A DNA stretch of 64,000 bases from Sebastes aleutianus (taxonomy: Eukaryota > Chordata > Actinopteri > Perciformes > Sebastidae). The stretch spans positions 15,851,460-15,915,459 of the forward strand of contig CAKAKS010000062.1 in the NCBI GenBank assembly GCA_916700875.1, written 5' to 3'. The position numbers and the translations under genes are program-made. The notes under the pieces were generated by a model. The model saw nothing but the letters and a program-made list of their open reading frames with translations. It made no database searches and had not been told where the DNA came from. Below are positions 25,679-39,188 of this stretch, piece by piece (position 1 is the stretch's first letter; every line of letters begins with the position of its first letter).

Positions 25679-25688
25679 TCTCTCTCTC
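25617..25688 (+). repeat. long (CT)n microsatellite
   Basis: About 72 bases of CT, broken once by a CCC near 25675. It generates apparent Ser/Leu and Arg/Glu repeat proteins in all frames, none of them real. Confidence 0.97.
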
Positions 25689-28600
25689 CGCTGATCGATA
25701 TTTGGGGCTGAATTGGCTGAAAGGGGAAAAGAGGCCTGTAAAATTGAGGAGACAGGCTGTTGGAGTGGAGCCAGCCTATCTCCCTGGCTTGTTTATGCTT
25801 CAGGAATGATTCCCAATACCAGATAACCTGCAGAAAAGTCAGCATGTGTCTGTCTTGAGGGATGGCCATGGATCCGCCAATTTCTAATTATCGGCCAGCC
25901 GACCACTTATCTGAAGAGTATTTATTGTTATTAAAAATGTTAATTGCATTCCAAATGAGACTGCTTTTAATGTTTGGTTTATGTAATACTAATGAGGAGA
26001 TAGGTTTTAATAGCAGGTTGAACACTAAAAGTAAGATAGAGGAGGCCGTTCGGGACGGTTTGCTGGAATGTTCTGTCCGGTTTTTGCGCTGTGTGCGTGC
26101 ACAAAGGGGCCCCTTGGGGAGTTTGTCTTTCTCTATTTGTGTTTGTCAGGGGATTTTTTTGAGGCAAACACACACTTCATCACTTTGACATTGATTAAAA
26201 ATACATAGCCCTATTCTCGGGGACAGTCAGTTGCACAAATCAGCACAGTGTTCAGTTCGGCACTCGCCGTCCAAGAGCTCTCCGGCCCCTGCTCCTCCGC
26301 TCTTAGCATCCAGGCCTTTACTCGTTTTAATTGCAGTGCTGCTCTGGGCAGCGTAACGGCAGCTCATAGGGGCTGCGGGCTGCACATCCATCCGTCACCG
26401 CGCCTCCGCCACGGTCCACCGCTCGCGCTCACACACACACACACACAGACGCCGTGCAATCAAGTTTAAGGCGACGCTCGGTGTGATCATTGTTTTAAGA
26501 GCAGTCGGAGAAACCTGCCCGCCGTGATCATCCTTTCCTTTTGCGTCTTCTCACCTAAGACACCTGTATGTTGCCTCTTTGTTGCTCTGGCTTGTCTCTC
26601 TCTGTCCCTCCACTTTGTCCCCTCCTCTATCCTCATTCCTCTCTCCGATCAGTCCCCGAGTGCCTCTCTTGTTTCCTTTGGCTCATCTGTTAAGTGGGAG
26701 ATAAACCTCAGTTAGCTTGTGTGGAAGTCTCTTCAGTGGGGACAATGTTATCTGAGATGCGGCAGTACTTTGAGAAGCACAGAAAGGTATATGCTTCGGT
26801 GTGTGTGCGCGTATACACTCTCAGGTGTGTGGTGCCTTCGCGGTTTGTTCACTGTTGTGGTTATGGGGCCGAGTGTGCCCACTTCCTCCCCTCAGCTAAT
26901 GCAGCCCTTCCCACTCATCCCACCGCCCTCCACTCTCGGAGCGTCTGGTGTGGTCATCCGTGCCTAATGGGCTTACGTCGGGGCCCCGTTTTCCAGCTTT
27001 GCCAGCAGAATTGTTGCTCCATCAGTTGGTGCGGGGGCCATTCTGCTGTGAAAGCTGGGTGGTGGTAACCCAGGCAGGGCAATTAGAGGGTATATACGGA
27101 AGGGGTAACACATCCACTTCTCCCCCCTGCTCCTCATCACGGCGCTGGGTGGTAGCGCTGCCGATCGATGGCTGGACCTGGAGGTGGAGTGGGGTTGCTG
27201 ATTAGGGAGGGGATCGGTTAGAGAGCCCCGGAGAAGCCACAGCCACTTCTCCCTGTTCCTTTTCCCTCTGTCGTCCTCACTTCGCTATCTCCACCTCAAA
27301 CGTTCTTGCCCCCATTTGAAAGCGCAGTGTGTGTGTGTGTGTGTTCCTGTTCCTGTGTGTGTGTGTGTGCACGTGCGCTACCTTTACCCTGACATCAGTG
27401 TGACATGGCACTTAATGGACTCTGCCATGTGAAACAAGCACCCTCGGTTAATTACCTTGCCAAGGCCCTGGCCTTTCTGGAGCAGTTCATTCCCACTTGG
27501 GCAGGGACTGCTCCTGCATGTGTGTTTGTGTGTGAGACAGTGTGTGTGTGTGAATGCACGTGTGAGTGCACGAGCTCCCCATTGTTACTCTAATCCTCTG
27601 AAGTTGAATCAGATTCGGGCTCTTCCCTCTAAAAACAAGTGTTTTGTTGTCGCTTTTTGCACAAATGCAGCAGGCTGAGGCTAGAGGCGAAGAAACGCTA
27701 ACAAAGAGCCGAAGATACAGTAAAGCTGGAGGCTATTCTGGGAGTGGAGGGCTGCAGCGGTACACTTCCTGAATAAGCTCGCCTCCCCGGCTTCATTCAT
27801 GTGTCGATTAGCATTGAGTCCTCTCTGTAAAACCTCACATTTGAATGGAACTGACAAGCACTTTGTCAACAGTTGCGAAAAAATGTCCCCCTTTCCAATC
27901 TATCTACGTACGTGAATGAGTTTTTGGCGAAGAGCTCCTTGAAATGTCGAATCCACGTTTGTCTTAATATGCTCGGTATTTTGCACAAATATGTTGTTCT
28001 TTTCCTTTTAATCTATGTGCATATGTTGTAGCGCTGCAGGGCGGAGCGACTTGTGCTTTTTGTTACTTTCTCCCTCTCTTCTATTCGGCCCTGCTGACAA
28101 TGCAAACAAATGTGTGTGAGATGCTGGGCAACACTCTCAGGTTGATTGCCCAATCGCTCTGCTCTAAAACAGGTGGTGTGGAATAAAATATTTAATAGCA
28201 TTCTCTGAATCGACTCAACTCTAGTCCATATGTCGCTGAAGTAAACACATCCCACAATTCCATGTAGCTGTACACCTCCTGCGAAACCACCTCTTCATGT
28301 ATAGTAATATGTGAATTCATGAAAACTAAGTCAACAGTGGCCAACTCATTTTTTGATGTGTTCAGCTGTGTGCAGCTTGTCAACACAAACACAAAGGCTT
28401 TGAAGGCTTACTAGCAGAGAGCTAGGTCGACTACTTTTATTACTAATTATCTGCTACGTGTTAAAAAAAAACAACTGGTGCATCCGCAGGTGTGTAATAA
28501 GCTTAATGTTTAAGACCACAAATGGAAATGGAATTATCTGCAGTTAGAATTAACTCCTGCCTCTCATTTGTCTCCCTCCTCCTCTGCGGCCGTCTCGCTC

Positions 28601-28864
28601 TGCCTCAGTCTCTATTGTTAAAGTTAAAGTGAAAATTAGTAATGAAGGCCGAGTGAACAATGGCTGTCTCTTTCTGACATTGAAACGCAGTCTACGCAGT
28701 CATTCCAATGTTTTTTTCAAACAGTTGTGGACTCATCACTCCACTGATGCTTCAGATAACAGAATTGACAATATACTATACTCAAATAAATACATAATAA
28801 TATCCAATGATAATAATATGTACTCTTATATGGGACCTTTAACCCGAAGAAATACAGTTAAAAA

Positions 28865-29413
28865 TGCCTTACATTAAAGTCCCAGTGAAATGGAATACTT
28901 GAGCAGTGTATAGTTAGGATTTAAATCAAATCTTTCACATTTGATTGGACCACTAAAAAGTGGGCGGGCATAGAGTTTAGCACGATACAGAGGACTGTGG
29001 CGCCACACCAGTGGGCTACCTACGGGTCTGAAAAGTGAAGCCAATGCCTCAAACTTGCATTCTTTCTAATAGCCAGCAGGGGGCGACTCCTCTGGTTGCA
29101 AAAAGAAGTCTGATTGTATAGAAGTCAATGAGAAAATGAGCCTATTTCTCACTTGATTTATTACGTCAGTAAACATTGTAAACATGAGTTTATGGTCTCA
29201 ATCGCTAGTTTCAAGTCTTCTCCAATACAGCATGATGTTCATTTAGTAAATTATGGTCCCATTTTTCATTCGCCTGAAATGTCTTATTCAGCGTTCGGTT
29301 GTATTTAACTCCACCCTCGTGTGTCACTTGTGGTTGCAAAAAAAAACAAGATAAAAACGGCAGTCCACAAGCCAATGGGTGATGTCATACGTCCACTTCT
29401 TATATACAGTCGA
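28865..29413. mobile_element. common teleost dispersed repeat (GCCAGCAGGGGGCGAC type)
   Basis: Blocks such as AGCCAGCAGGGGGCGACTCC, GGTTGCAAAAAGAAGTCTG and the terminal CACTTCTTATATACAGTC match a high-copy repeat I recognise from perciform genomes. It is non-coding. The limits are approximate, and the segment before 28995 may be a separate repeat. Class not assigned. Confidence 0.6.
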
Positions 29414-32400
29414 TGCTCCACACACCTCGCTTGACGCTAAAAGTTGCAGATTGATTGATTGATGGAGGGATGTCATGATATTATTGGTTGAAATTGATTG
29501 GTTAGCTTATGTAAGCACACGTCATATTTTGTTTTACAGGAAGATTACAGAGGAGATTTTGATATAACAAATACAAAGAAATACATTTTTTCGAATTGTA
29601 TTTGCATATATTGTTAAATAGGTGCACAATTTAACCAGGGAGGTGATCTAAAAGGGTAAAAATTTATATATATTTTTTCATTTCATCTCAACTGGAAGAG
29701 AAAATTATTTAGTTAAGAGAGAGCTAAATTCAAATTCAAAAAAGAAGAAGAGGATAGTTTATTAATTATAATAATAACAATAATAGTCATTCTAAAGTCA
29801 GAATCCACATGATAAATTCCTACTACTCATTTCCATAGGTAAATTAAAGTGTTATAAACTCCACCTACCGCGACATCAGATTGTAAATTATACAAAGACT
29901 ATTATTGATATTTCTGCATGCCTCTATTCGCATGTGCACTTTTGAACAACGGGCATTGAGTTAGTTCTGACTTCCAGTATTCTGTGGCCTTCCCACTTGG
30001 TGTGCAACAAAAACAAATTTAGTAAGTGCTGACAAACTGTACCATCAGACCTTGTAGTCCCACTTCTTGTCACCGGCATGTTTGATATTGCGCCTCAGAG
30101 TGATAGCGCCGCGTCCCCCGGTCTCCGATGTTTTAGTGAGGCTGCCCTGTGTTTATCTCTGAATTACAGGTTGGGCCTCTAAATGCAGTTTATATGCTGT
30201 TGTCATCCGCTCGCTGAGATTTTCTGAGAAGTGGCAATTTTCCGCTGAAATCAAAAAGAAGTATCGATTGCGCGGACGGAAAGTTCAACTCCCCAGAATG
30301 AAGTCTGGATGTGATTTGAAGGCTTGGAACTGAACTAAGGCACTTTGATCAGGAAATCTGAGGAGGCAACAATTGTGACATGGTTGTCTTCACTGTAGAT
30401 GAAAGGAGAGTAGAGGTAGTTTTTTTCCTCCTCTCTGTCTGTCTCCATCGTGCATTTTACAGTAAACAGCCTCTGACAGAGCCTCCATCTCTCTCTTTGA
30501 AATAGCAAGTTATCCAGGATTCAATCAAAGTTGAATTTAGAAAAAAAAGACGCATCTTTTAATTAGTTCATTGTTCTTCACTGTTCAGTCGAGATTAAAT
30601 TTCATAGACACAGACAGCAGCTTTCATGTTTCATGTGATGGAGTCTCTTTGAATGTGCCTTCTTTATTACGCATAAACCTCGCTATGGAGTCCGACGTGT
30701 GCCAGCCCCAAAGTTAGCAGACCTCGGCCTCTCCCGGGTTGTTCTGTTCATCTGTTCGGCTGATTATACAGCATGGACTGCCAAAGCAGAGTGAGACCTG
30801 GCTTTACCTCTGTCATTACCATAGTGTGGATATACACTACATCAGCTCTCTTTCAAACTTCCAGGCTGGTGGCAGGCAGGAGACTTTGGCTGCTGGGCAC
30901 CGCTGCACGGGGCGTCAACCGCCCTCATTAATGATGCAGGAGACACTACCTCTTCTCTTGCCAAGACAGACAGAGGGAGAGGAGAAGGGTCCCTGAACTG
31001 AACAGCCCCATGGGTTAGCCTCTAACAATGCCCCCCCTTTTGCACGCCCCAACCTGGCTGCAGACTCAGTCCAACTCCCAGTCTACCTCCTCCTGTCCGT
31101 CTCCGACCGCAGCCAGGTTGAAACTGAGCCGGCCCCACAGCAGCAAAGGGGGGAGGCAGGTGAGGGGGGTGGGGGAAAGGGAAGGAGGTAGAGTGACAGA
31201 TAGCGGTTAAGGATGCTGACCGGAGCCTCAACCGCACTTTACCGACCAGAGAGATAAGCGACATCCTGCTGGATTGGCGCTCGAAGAAGGGAAGTTGTTT
31301 TTTTTTTAGCTCTTCCTTTTCGGCACCGCCATTCTTCTCTTTTTTTTCACGCATCATAACGTCTGTAGGATAACTCGTGCATGTGTGGTTATTTTAAATG
31401 CAGTTTGTCCACCTGCTCGTCTCAAGGTGCAGACACACATTTTACAAGAGCTTAATCCGGGGAAAAGGTGCCATTTTTTGATTAACGCACAAAAAAAGTT
31501 TCTTGTATTTTTTCTGCCACAACTGCCCTCTGGCTTTCTTTTATCAAAGCGGATGAATGTACCAATTTGTTGCTCTGCGTTGATTAGATAGACACTGTTA
31601 TTCCGAGAATGTCATATTTTTTTTATATCTTATGCAACCATATGTAACACAGCCCCAGACGCTAAATACCTGTAAGGCTCTCTGGCTGCTTCGACGACCT
31701 GAACTTGCACTCTTTTGTGTTCCTTCGACAACAGATTTTTGCTGCTTTCAGGAAACTGATCTGCAGTCCCGACTGAACTCGCAAGTCTTTTAAATTGCTC
31801 TAATATCGTGCAATTAAAGGACTGCGGTTTGTGAAAATGTAAGCAGAGACCAATTTAAAATCTCACCCACCATGAGGCTGCTTTGTGGTCTGGATGTAAG
31901 GGAAGAGGTGCGGTGCGTCCCACCCACATCGCCGTAATTATTTGGCTGAAAAACGATAACCCACTTTGGTCGAGTTTTGTTGCACTCAGCACAAACTCCG
32001 CAGCGGTTTTGTAAGACACATACAGACGTGATTGAAAGGTGTTCTAACCGTAGGTGATGGTGTCTTGCCATGCAAACTATCCCTCTTTCTCTTCATCTCT
32101 TTCCCCACCCACTCCAAGCAAAGTGGCATTTCCATTTTAAGATTGCCTCCCAAGCCCCTTTGTGAATAGAATCGAATTACGCTGAAAAGCACCAATTGAT
32201 TCTTTCTGAGCACAATAGTTTTCATCATTTAAGCCAATCCCAGCAGGTTTCCCTCTTCTTGAAGTACCTATTGAATCCGGTCCAAGAAGTCATTGTGGCC
32301 ATTTCATTGTTTCAAAATGGGTAAATGGGTGAATAGGTTCTGGGATCAAGAAACACAGCTCTGGGGAACCGTGTCAGAGGGGCCCGATGTGAGATGTAGA

Positions 32401-35400
32401 TGGGATGGAGGGGGTCAAGAGTTCAGCCGGTACATGCTCGAGGTCTAGGGTATGCATTTCAACGCTTTAACACACCGATGGTCTTGTCACAGAGCCTACC
32501 TAGGACCCCAAGGGCCCGTTTTAATGGAGGCATTGAGGACTGGATTCCAGCTCATTATGAGTGCTAATTTGCCACGAGGACGGTGCATCAGAAAAGCACA
32601 GGTTCAGGCTCAAAGCGAAAGGCAGCAGAGGCTTTTTTTCATGCACGGCACATTTTTCAGTTGGAGGAGAAAGAAAGAGAAGGGAGGTTATCCTGGAGGT
32701 GTTTGATAGATGAGCACCACCACCATCCAGCTCTTTGCAGCCACCCACACCCAGGCCACCCTATCCCCACCCACCCCGAGCTTCTGATTACCCTTTGAGG
32801 GCACTGTAATGCAGCCTTCATGGTCATAATCTTCGCTGCATACACAGCACGGCGAAGCAGGGCAGGAGGCCCCGCCCCAATCTCCCCACCCCAACGGTGA
32901 TGAAAGGCAGAGCAGGTGAGGAGTTCACATCTGCGCCGGGGCTTTTAATCAACTTTCCTGCAGACATGCAGTAATGTAAAACAGAGGATGAGAGGCCAAT
33001 CCCATCTCTGACACTATAACAACACCCCCCAGCTGCCTTATCACCGACTAAGTGAGGACGTGGAGCAAAAGGGGGAACATCGCTTTTCCCAACCCCATTC
33101 AGCAGGCTACTGACATCAGCTGCCAAGTTTACAGGCGCTGAGAGGGGAGGGCGGGGGGGGTAGAAAAGCCTCTGGACCAGACTCCGACTTTGTCACTCCG
33201 CGCTTTGACGAGCTACCTGCGCTGACGGACAAAGAGAACAGGGGCGCTCTGGGTTGTCCACAAAGGGTTTTGAGCTGGATGTGACCGCAGGAGCTATCGC
33301 AAGTGATGTTCAGCCAGCAAACACATGGATGAGATCCATGTGCACTGTCACACACCGGCACTGGTGTTGTATATCAGTGAGACACTCCTGGAGGGATGCC
33401 AGTCTAATGAGCTGGAAGCAAGGTTTTTTTTTTTTTTTTTTTTATTTAACTTTCCTCCCCTCGTCAGCAGTGCACTTAGAGACAGAAGAAGGAATCCTAC
33501 ATGCTCTTTAAGGCTTTCGCTTTTAAACCATTTATGAGACAGGGAGTGAGGAGGCCTTTTTTGTTGCATTAAAATGTGTGAAATGTGGATCATTGCGAAA
33601 TGTCACTGACAGTCATGGTCACGTCCCCCACTTGCTTATGAGCACAGACCTGAATTTTATCCCTTTTTCTAAAGGCAACTTCCTCCGGCTGCAAAACCGA
33701 GGAAACCATTAAGCGTGCGAAACAGAACAGTGAGAGTTTTCTGTGTGTGTGAAGGGCGGCCAGCTCTGCTATGTGTGCTTATGTGGGATGTTTTATTAAA
33801 GGTGTCTGTCTATTGTGTTTTAAAATGGAGCTTGGTTGACCTCCACCGCACGACCAAGCACTGTTGAAATATTTACCATCTGCAAAAATTGTCACTTTGC
33901 CCGACGTCCCCCGATCAGTCATCTGGCCTGTGTGACCCTCGATTACTTCCACCCCCTGCCTCCCTGTCAGGCCGACATGATCAGGCCCTGGTGGCTGCTT
34001 TTGTCCTTTTCCCCCCGTAATGTAGTATTTCATGCTTTCTTGCCCAATCTGCTCGATCAGCAGTATTCCCTCTGTCCCTCTGCACTTCCCCCTAGTTCAC
34101 CCTGTCCATTTCCTCCCTCCATTGGTTTGACATACACGGTGTAGAGCAAGAGAACTTGCTTTTTCGCCGAGGTGGATTCAGTGCAAGTTTAGATCATGAT
34201 GCGCTTATTGACTTTCTTTCTCCTCCCGTCTTTGAAGCTTGTCTCCGAATAATGGGGAATAAAGAGAAATGTCAGAATGACCAGAAAACGATATTATACT
34301 CCATCCTCCTGTTCTTATCTAATTAAATTCATTCCTGATGTTATCTCAGCGCAGATGGATCATAACTCCTTCAATGTTGACGGATACTTAACTGTCACAA
34401 AGTAATTATAAAATAAAGTTATTCCCCCCCAAAAATTAAAGTTTTACTAAAACAGTCAAGAGTAGAAGTTAATATGTAACACGAGGTTCCTGAATGAGAT
34501 CAGATATAATCCTTCTGCTCTTTCCCTCCATCGTTGGATAAACAGAGACAATCTCCAAGCTCTCTTTATTTATATCCTTAAGACCAAACCCAAACCTTGA
34601 CTGTATATTTTTCTTTTGAAGATCCCTTCCACGGATTAAGGTGCTCCTAATTGACTCAGTTTTTCCCCGTCCAGTCCAAGTTTGAAAAGTAAAGTGTGGG
34701 TTGCGAGGATTTTTCTGGCATTAAGTCGTCATGGAAGGGGCACGCCGGCCCGGTGTATTTACTGCCGGAGCTCGCGTTTATCCGACCTGATGCCTCTAAT
34801 ACAGGTATTAATCTCCACAATGCGTTCTCCCTCCAATATGGGTCGTGTCATCTCTGGTTAGTGGAGTCTCCTGATGAAATTGTCCAAAACTCCACCGATC
34901 AATCAGCCTTGCCGAGGGATTGATTTTCTTTCATCTTTCTCGTCTTCTCTTTCTCTTCCTGCCCCTCTCGATGCCGAGGCCTCTGATGTTTCTCAATGTA
35001 AGACGAATGTCGCGCAGAGGGTAAAAGAATGGTATGCTTTGACCCACACCTACAAAACATGTTTTTTTTTTCTTTCTCTCCCCCCGTTTCAAATCCTTTC
35101 TTCTCTTCAGACTTTGGTAAACGAAGCACCTCTCTCATCTAGATGCACCCACTCGATCTACATTAGCTCTCGCTGGTGAAAAAACATTCCTCCAAATGGC
35201 AGCAAAGCCCTTTCATTTCTTCTCTTTCTCCGGCTGAATTATGCATTGTAGGAGTAGTGAAAAGGCTACAAGGCAGGCAGGCAGGTCTGCCCCCGGTTTC
35301 TCTCTTCGGCTTGGGACGGCACAGCACGGCAGATCAACACCCCCCCACACACACACCACCCCCCACCCCCATTTATATGGGCCTCACGACTTTCCCCATA

Positions 35401-36610
35401 ATGAAATATTCACAGGTCACTGGTTCCCTGAGAAATGATGGGGGTCAGTCAATTGCTTTTCAGCGAGTAATTTTCTCCCCCTTCAGACGGCCCTGCTTGT
35501 CGTGTTGACAGTCATTAGCGCAGGAGGAAGGCTGGATCGAAGCGCAAGTGTGACACTTGTCAGACAGTAGCAGTCTTTAGCTCCTCTGCCTCTCTTTTAT
35601 TTCCCGCCACCTTTTCTTCTTCATTTTTTATCTCGCTTTTTACGCTCCTTTTTTTTTTTTGTGCACCCCGCTGCTTGTCGGCTGGATAAATCATGCAACT
35701 GCAATTTTTTTTTTTTTTTTTTTTTTTCATATTACTTCCAGCCTCTATTTTTCCTTTCTTTTTTTGTCATGCTGGTTAATTCCATATAGAGAATTTCCTT
35801 CATGTTACTATGTAGAAATTAGCCACCTACTGCTCTTCTAAGTGCCCCTTTTTTGTGTAATGATTCACTTTGAAACAAGGCCATCAAAAGCCAATCAAAA
35901 GAGACACTTCAGATTTGGTGATTGGTGATTAGACCTCTGGAAATCCCAGGGAAAGTTTAGCCAAGGCTCTTTTTTCTTTATGACTCGGCCTGACCTTTAA
36001 AGATATTACCGTTTGACATGATGAATGGTGCACAGAGGAGACAGAGACTTTTCCTATTAACCAGCAGCAGTGGAGGGAGATCACTTTCTTTCCTTAATCC
36101 CCCCCCACCCCGCCACCACCACCACCACCACCTCCCTGTCCTTACAGGGGGAAACGGAGAAAGAGAGTCACGTCAAGCGGTGACATAGTGTTAAAAATGA
36201 TGCGGGGGGCTTTTGAGTGGGGGTCTTCGCATGGTAAAGGCACCACAGATGGCTAGCCTGACCCCGAGGAAAACTCCAATTAGCTTACAGTAATGGCTGA
36301 GCCCGGCGCCGTGTGTCCACAGGCAGCCACAGCGCCGACCCTTAGGCCTCACGTTCCCTCTATCTGCCGCGGTGTGATGGAAAGCTGCAGAGCAACCATG
36401 GCAATCTGTTTCCATTGTGTCAGCTGCCACATAGCAGCACTGTATTCACACACACACAGAGACACACATGCATGTCTGTGTACTCAGGTTACACCAATAC
36501 ATGCAGCTGATTTTGGCCTTTAAATAACCACTGGGTGTCACCAGGCAGACTCGTCTGATATGATGCAGGCTTGTTGTATTTGGAACAAAACTTATTAATA
36601 AGGGCCCAGA
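29414..36610. other. intron sequence, no gene recognised
   Basis: Unique sequence with T20 at 33424-33443, T12 at 35649-35660, T23 at 35705-35727, a C-rich run at 35340-35372 and a CCA-triplet run near 36112-36132. Several 80-110 residue open frames exist on both strands; all are low in complexity or unlike known families, and none has convincing exon borders. Confidence 0.5.
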
Positions 36611-36800
36611 TTATTAACTCTTGCCGAGGAGGGTTTTTGGTCCAATTTGGTGGTTGCTCTGGTTGTTAGCCAGCAAGGATAAAGTATCCCAAAAACCAGT
36701 GAAATTTGGTGAAAGTTAGGACATAGGCGACAAACTTAAGTGATTAGTTGTTGGTGTGGATACAGGATTTTTAAATGATTTCTCAACTTTGCAAAAACAA
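36611..36800. repeat. possible old dispersed repeat fragment
   Basis: The string GGGTTTTTGGTCCAATTTGG, then AAAAACCAGTGAAATTTGGTG, resembles a dispersed fish repeat with a TTTTTGGT...GTGAAATTTGGTGG pattern. The match is by memory and the copy is diverged. Confidence 0.3.
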
Positions 36801-37484
36801 AAATCACTATTTGCTCATGAACTACACTTATTTGGATTGCAAGCAAGTGGCAAATGTATCATATAATTGTCTGTCACTGTGTGTATTTTGAACCAGATGC
36901 AGATTGACAAACACATTTAGAGGATTGTGCAGCCCTGGCGAGGTATGAATGCTTTTCAGAGGTGCTTGTGATTGGACGAAAGCTTGTGTTTCATATTGAA
37001 TTAAATAAGTGCCCTCATCGTTAATGGATACTTGACAAGAGTGGCCCTTCTACGGCTGCAGGTTGTAACTAGCAGTATACAAACAGCACTGCAACATTAG
37101 TGTTTTAGTATTGCCATCTGGTAATGTGGTGTCATTTTCTTTTTTTTATTTCTACATGTGAACTGTGAACATCCATGCTAAAACCCTGAAACACAGTTCC
37201 ATTTTTTAATATTTTTCCATTTTCTTATGATCTCCACCAGTTTAATGATTGAAATAATAATGAAATATGATTATAAAACAAAGTATTTGGATTAAATTAG
37301 TGGGATTAGTCACTTTGCTGTAAAAAGCTCCAATCCTTCCTGCACAGATTCTATCATTCTTCACTGGTTTCATCTCTTTCACTGTCTTAAAAAACATTTA
37401 ATAATCCTGTCACACCAAGTTGTTATAGACTGACACATGCACATAGATGCAAACATGCAGACCAACTCATGCACAACAGTTTAT
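36801..37484. other. AT-rich intron sequence, nothing recognised
   Basis: No exon, RNA gene or defined repeat was seen in this stretch. Confidence 0.5.
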
Positions 37485-37853
37485 TAGGGCTGTAAGAAAA
37501 TATTGATATACATAAGTATTGTGACATTATGTTTTGTCATACTGTATGGATTCTCTAAAACACGGTATCGATTTGTAATTCATCTCTAAAAAAATCTGGC
37601 TTTCAGAGGTTGTAGCGGGCTCAATTTTAAAGCTAGAGTGAAGGTACTGACATCACATGAAACTAGAAAACATAAGGCACCAACTATGTCATACTTGCTT
37701 GTCGCAAAAAAGGCTAAATAACGCTCCAAAGTTACGCAAAATTTTGGCAAAGAAAAACAGGCATGGCCATTTTCAAAGGGGTCCGTTGACCTCTGACCTC
37801 AAGATATGCGAATGAAATTGGTATTGCCAGATTCTTGCCAAAACACAACCCTA
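37485..37853 (-). mobile_element. hAT-like repeat family B, copy 2
   Basis: This 369-base element begins TAGGGCTGTA and ends CAACCCTA, so its ends are inverted copies (TAGGGYTGT). The flanks are CAGTTTAT and CCATTTAT, an 8-base duplication with two mismatches. The interior shares AATAACGCTCCAAAGTTACG and GTTGACCTCTGACCTCAAG with a widespread fish hAT family and with copy 1 at 10639-11078 in the opposite orientation. No transposase. Confidence 0.75.
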
Positions 37854-38718
37854 CCATTTATTACTAGTCCATTATCAGGACCAGACCAGGACAGTCAGAC
37901 TCAGCAGGATCACAGCATTAGCTTTCGTAGAACAAAAATACAACATCTTGGTCACTCTCACTTCATTTTCTTCTCTTGAGTTGCATGTCATGTAATTTCA
38001 CTTCACTATCTGTCATGCTGCTACAGAATTCACACAAGCCCTTTTTGTGTCTTTGACAGCATTATTTCCTTTTGCAACCGGCTCATTTTCAGATTTTCTT
38101 ACAAGTCTCAAATCCTTCATTAGGTGCCTGAATAAGAAAGAATGCAGCAGCCTCTTTTTCCATAATGTAAATCAATGTTTGTAATCCCCGTAGTCTTTGG
38201 AACAAATTCCTCACACTCGGTCCTCAACTGTAGTAATTTCCCTCAGAATAAAAAAACATGACAACTTTATTTATATATTTGTTTGGTTGCTTGTTTATTC
38301 ATTCATTACTTTTTCCCCTTTTAATTCAACGAGTGTTTGCTGAGTATGCAACCTCCTTTCTCAGGCATCGCCCTGCAGAGCTCTCACACAGCATGTTAAC
38401 TCTCAGTCTCAGTTTTCTGCTGATGGCAACCGAGCAGCTCAGTTAGGGGATAAGTGCTTTGCTGAAGGGCACGTAGGTTGGAGATGGTAACTTAGAGGAA
38501 CGTTAATTTACCTGCCAACACTTCACGCTTGCAGCCAGTGTGAGGAATTATGTTCGGCAGAAGAAATTCCAGGTTTCTGCTACCGCTGATAACAAATGTA
38601 TCCCTCTCAGTGAATACTAGATTTTATACAGTTAATGAAATGTATTGGAATGAGGTGTAATACGAAGCATATATCAATTCAAATTGTGTATTCATCATAA
38701 TAATATAGATCCTAAATT
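37854..38718. other. intron sequence, no gene recognised
   Basis: Mostly unique sequence. The segment near 38440-38480 (GATAAGTGCTTTGCTGAAGG) resembles a short motif found in many fish repeats, but this is too weak to call. Confidence 0.45.
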
Positions 38719-39188
38719 AAAGGATTAGGCTGGTGTTATTTTACATTTCCTTTATCGTCTACAAATTCCATGAAAAGACCAAAGCCATAAATGTGTTAGC
38801 TCATCTAGTACGTTCCTACCCTGTCTGTGGCACTAAGCCCAGAAGACATTCATCTTTAAAGACGGCGCACAAATATATAGTTTCATTTTTTAAAAAGGTT
38901 CAGTAATTTCCTAAAACAGCTGGCTACTGTTAAGCAGACGCTACTCAAACAGGAGGAAATAGTGTATTTGTTGGGGACTATTTTCAGCGGTGGATTAATC
39001 TACATGTGATAATTTGTGGTAGCAGGACGGTGTATGTGGGATTGAGTCCAAATTAACAGCAGAGTGTGTGTTTATGGTGATGAAAGAACATGTCTTACTT
39101 GTTAGTACGATCAATTCATTGTTGGTTTTGGTCTTTTCATCGGATTTGCTGACTATAAGAGAGATATACAATATTAGCCTTATCCTTT
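38719..39188 (+). mobile_element. dispersed repeat family A, copy 2
   Basis: The left end (AAAGGATTAGGCTGGTGTT) and the right end read inward (AAAGGATAAGGCTAATATT) are imperfect inverted repeats. The interior shares CCTAAAACAGCTGG, CAAACAGGAGGAAATAGTGT, GACTATTTTCAGC and GCAGGACGGTGTATGTGG with the copy at 59684-61190. It is the most complete uninterrupted copy here and is useful as the reference. Non-coding. Confidence 0.75.

Larger units (their letters stand above)
23231..28864. other. intron sequence with a CpG-rich patch, no confirmed gene
   Basis: Unique sequence plus simple repeats: T12 near 23409, (TCC)n at 24843-24866, a long (CT)n at 25617-25688, and TG runs near 27327-27369 and 27538-27551. 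A CpG-rich patch lies at 23515-23720. An open frame on the + strand at 23460-24116 (218 codons) has no recognisable domain and no splice or start context that supports it, so I did not call it. Confidence 0.5.

Noticed and set aside
25183..25809. 208-codon + strand open frame
   Set aside because: A large part of it is (CT)n microsatellite translated as Ser/Leu repeats.
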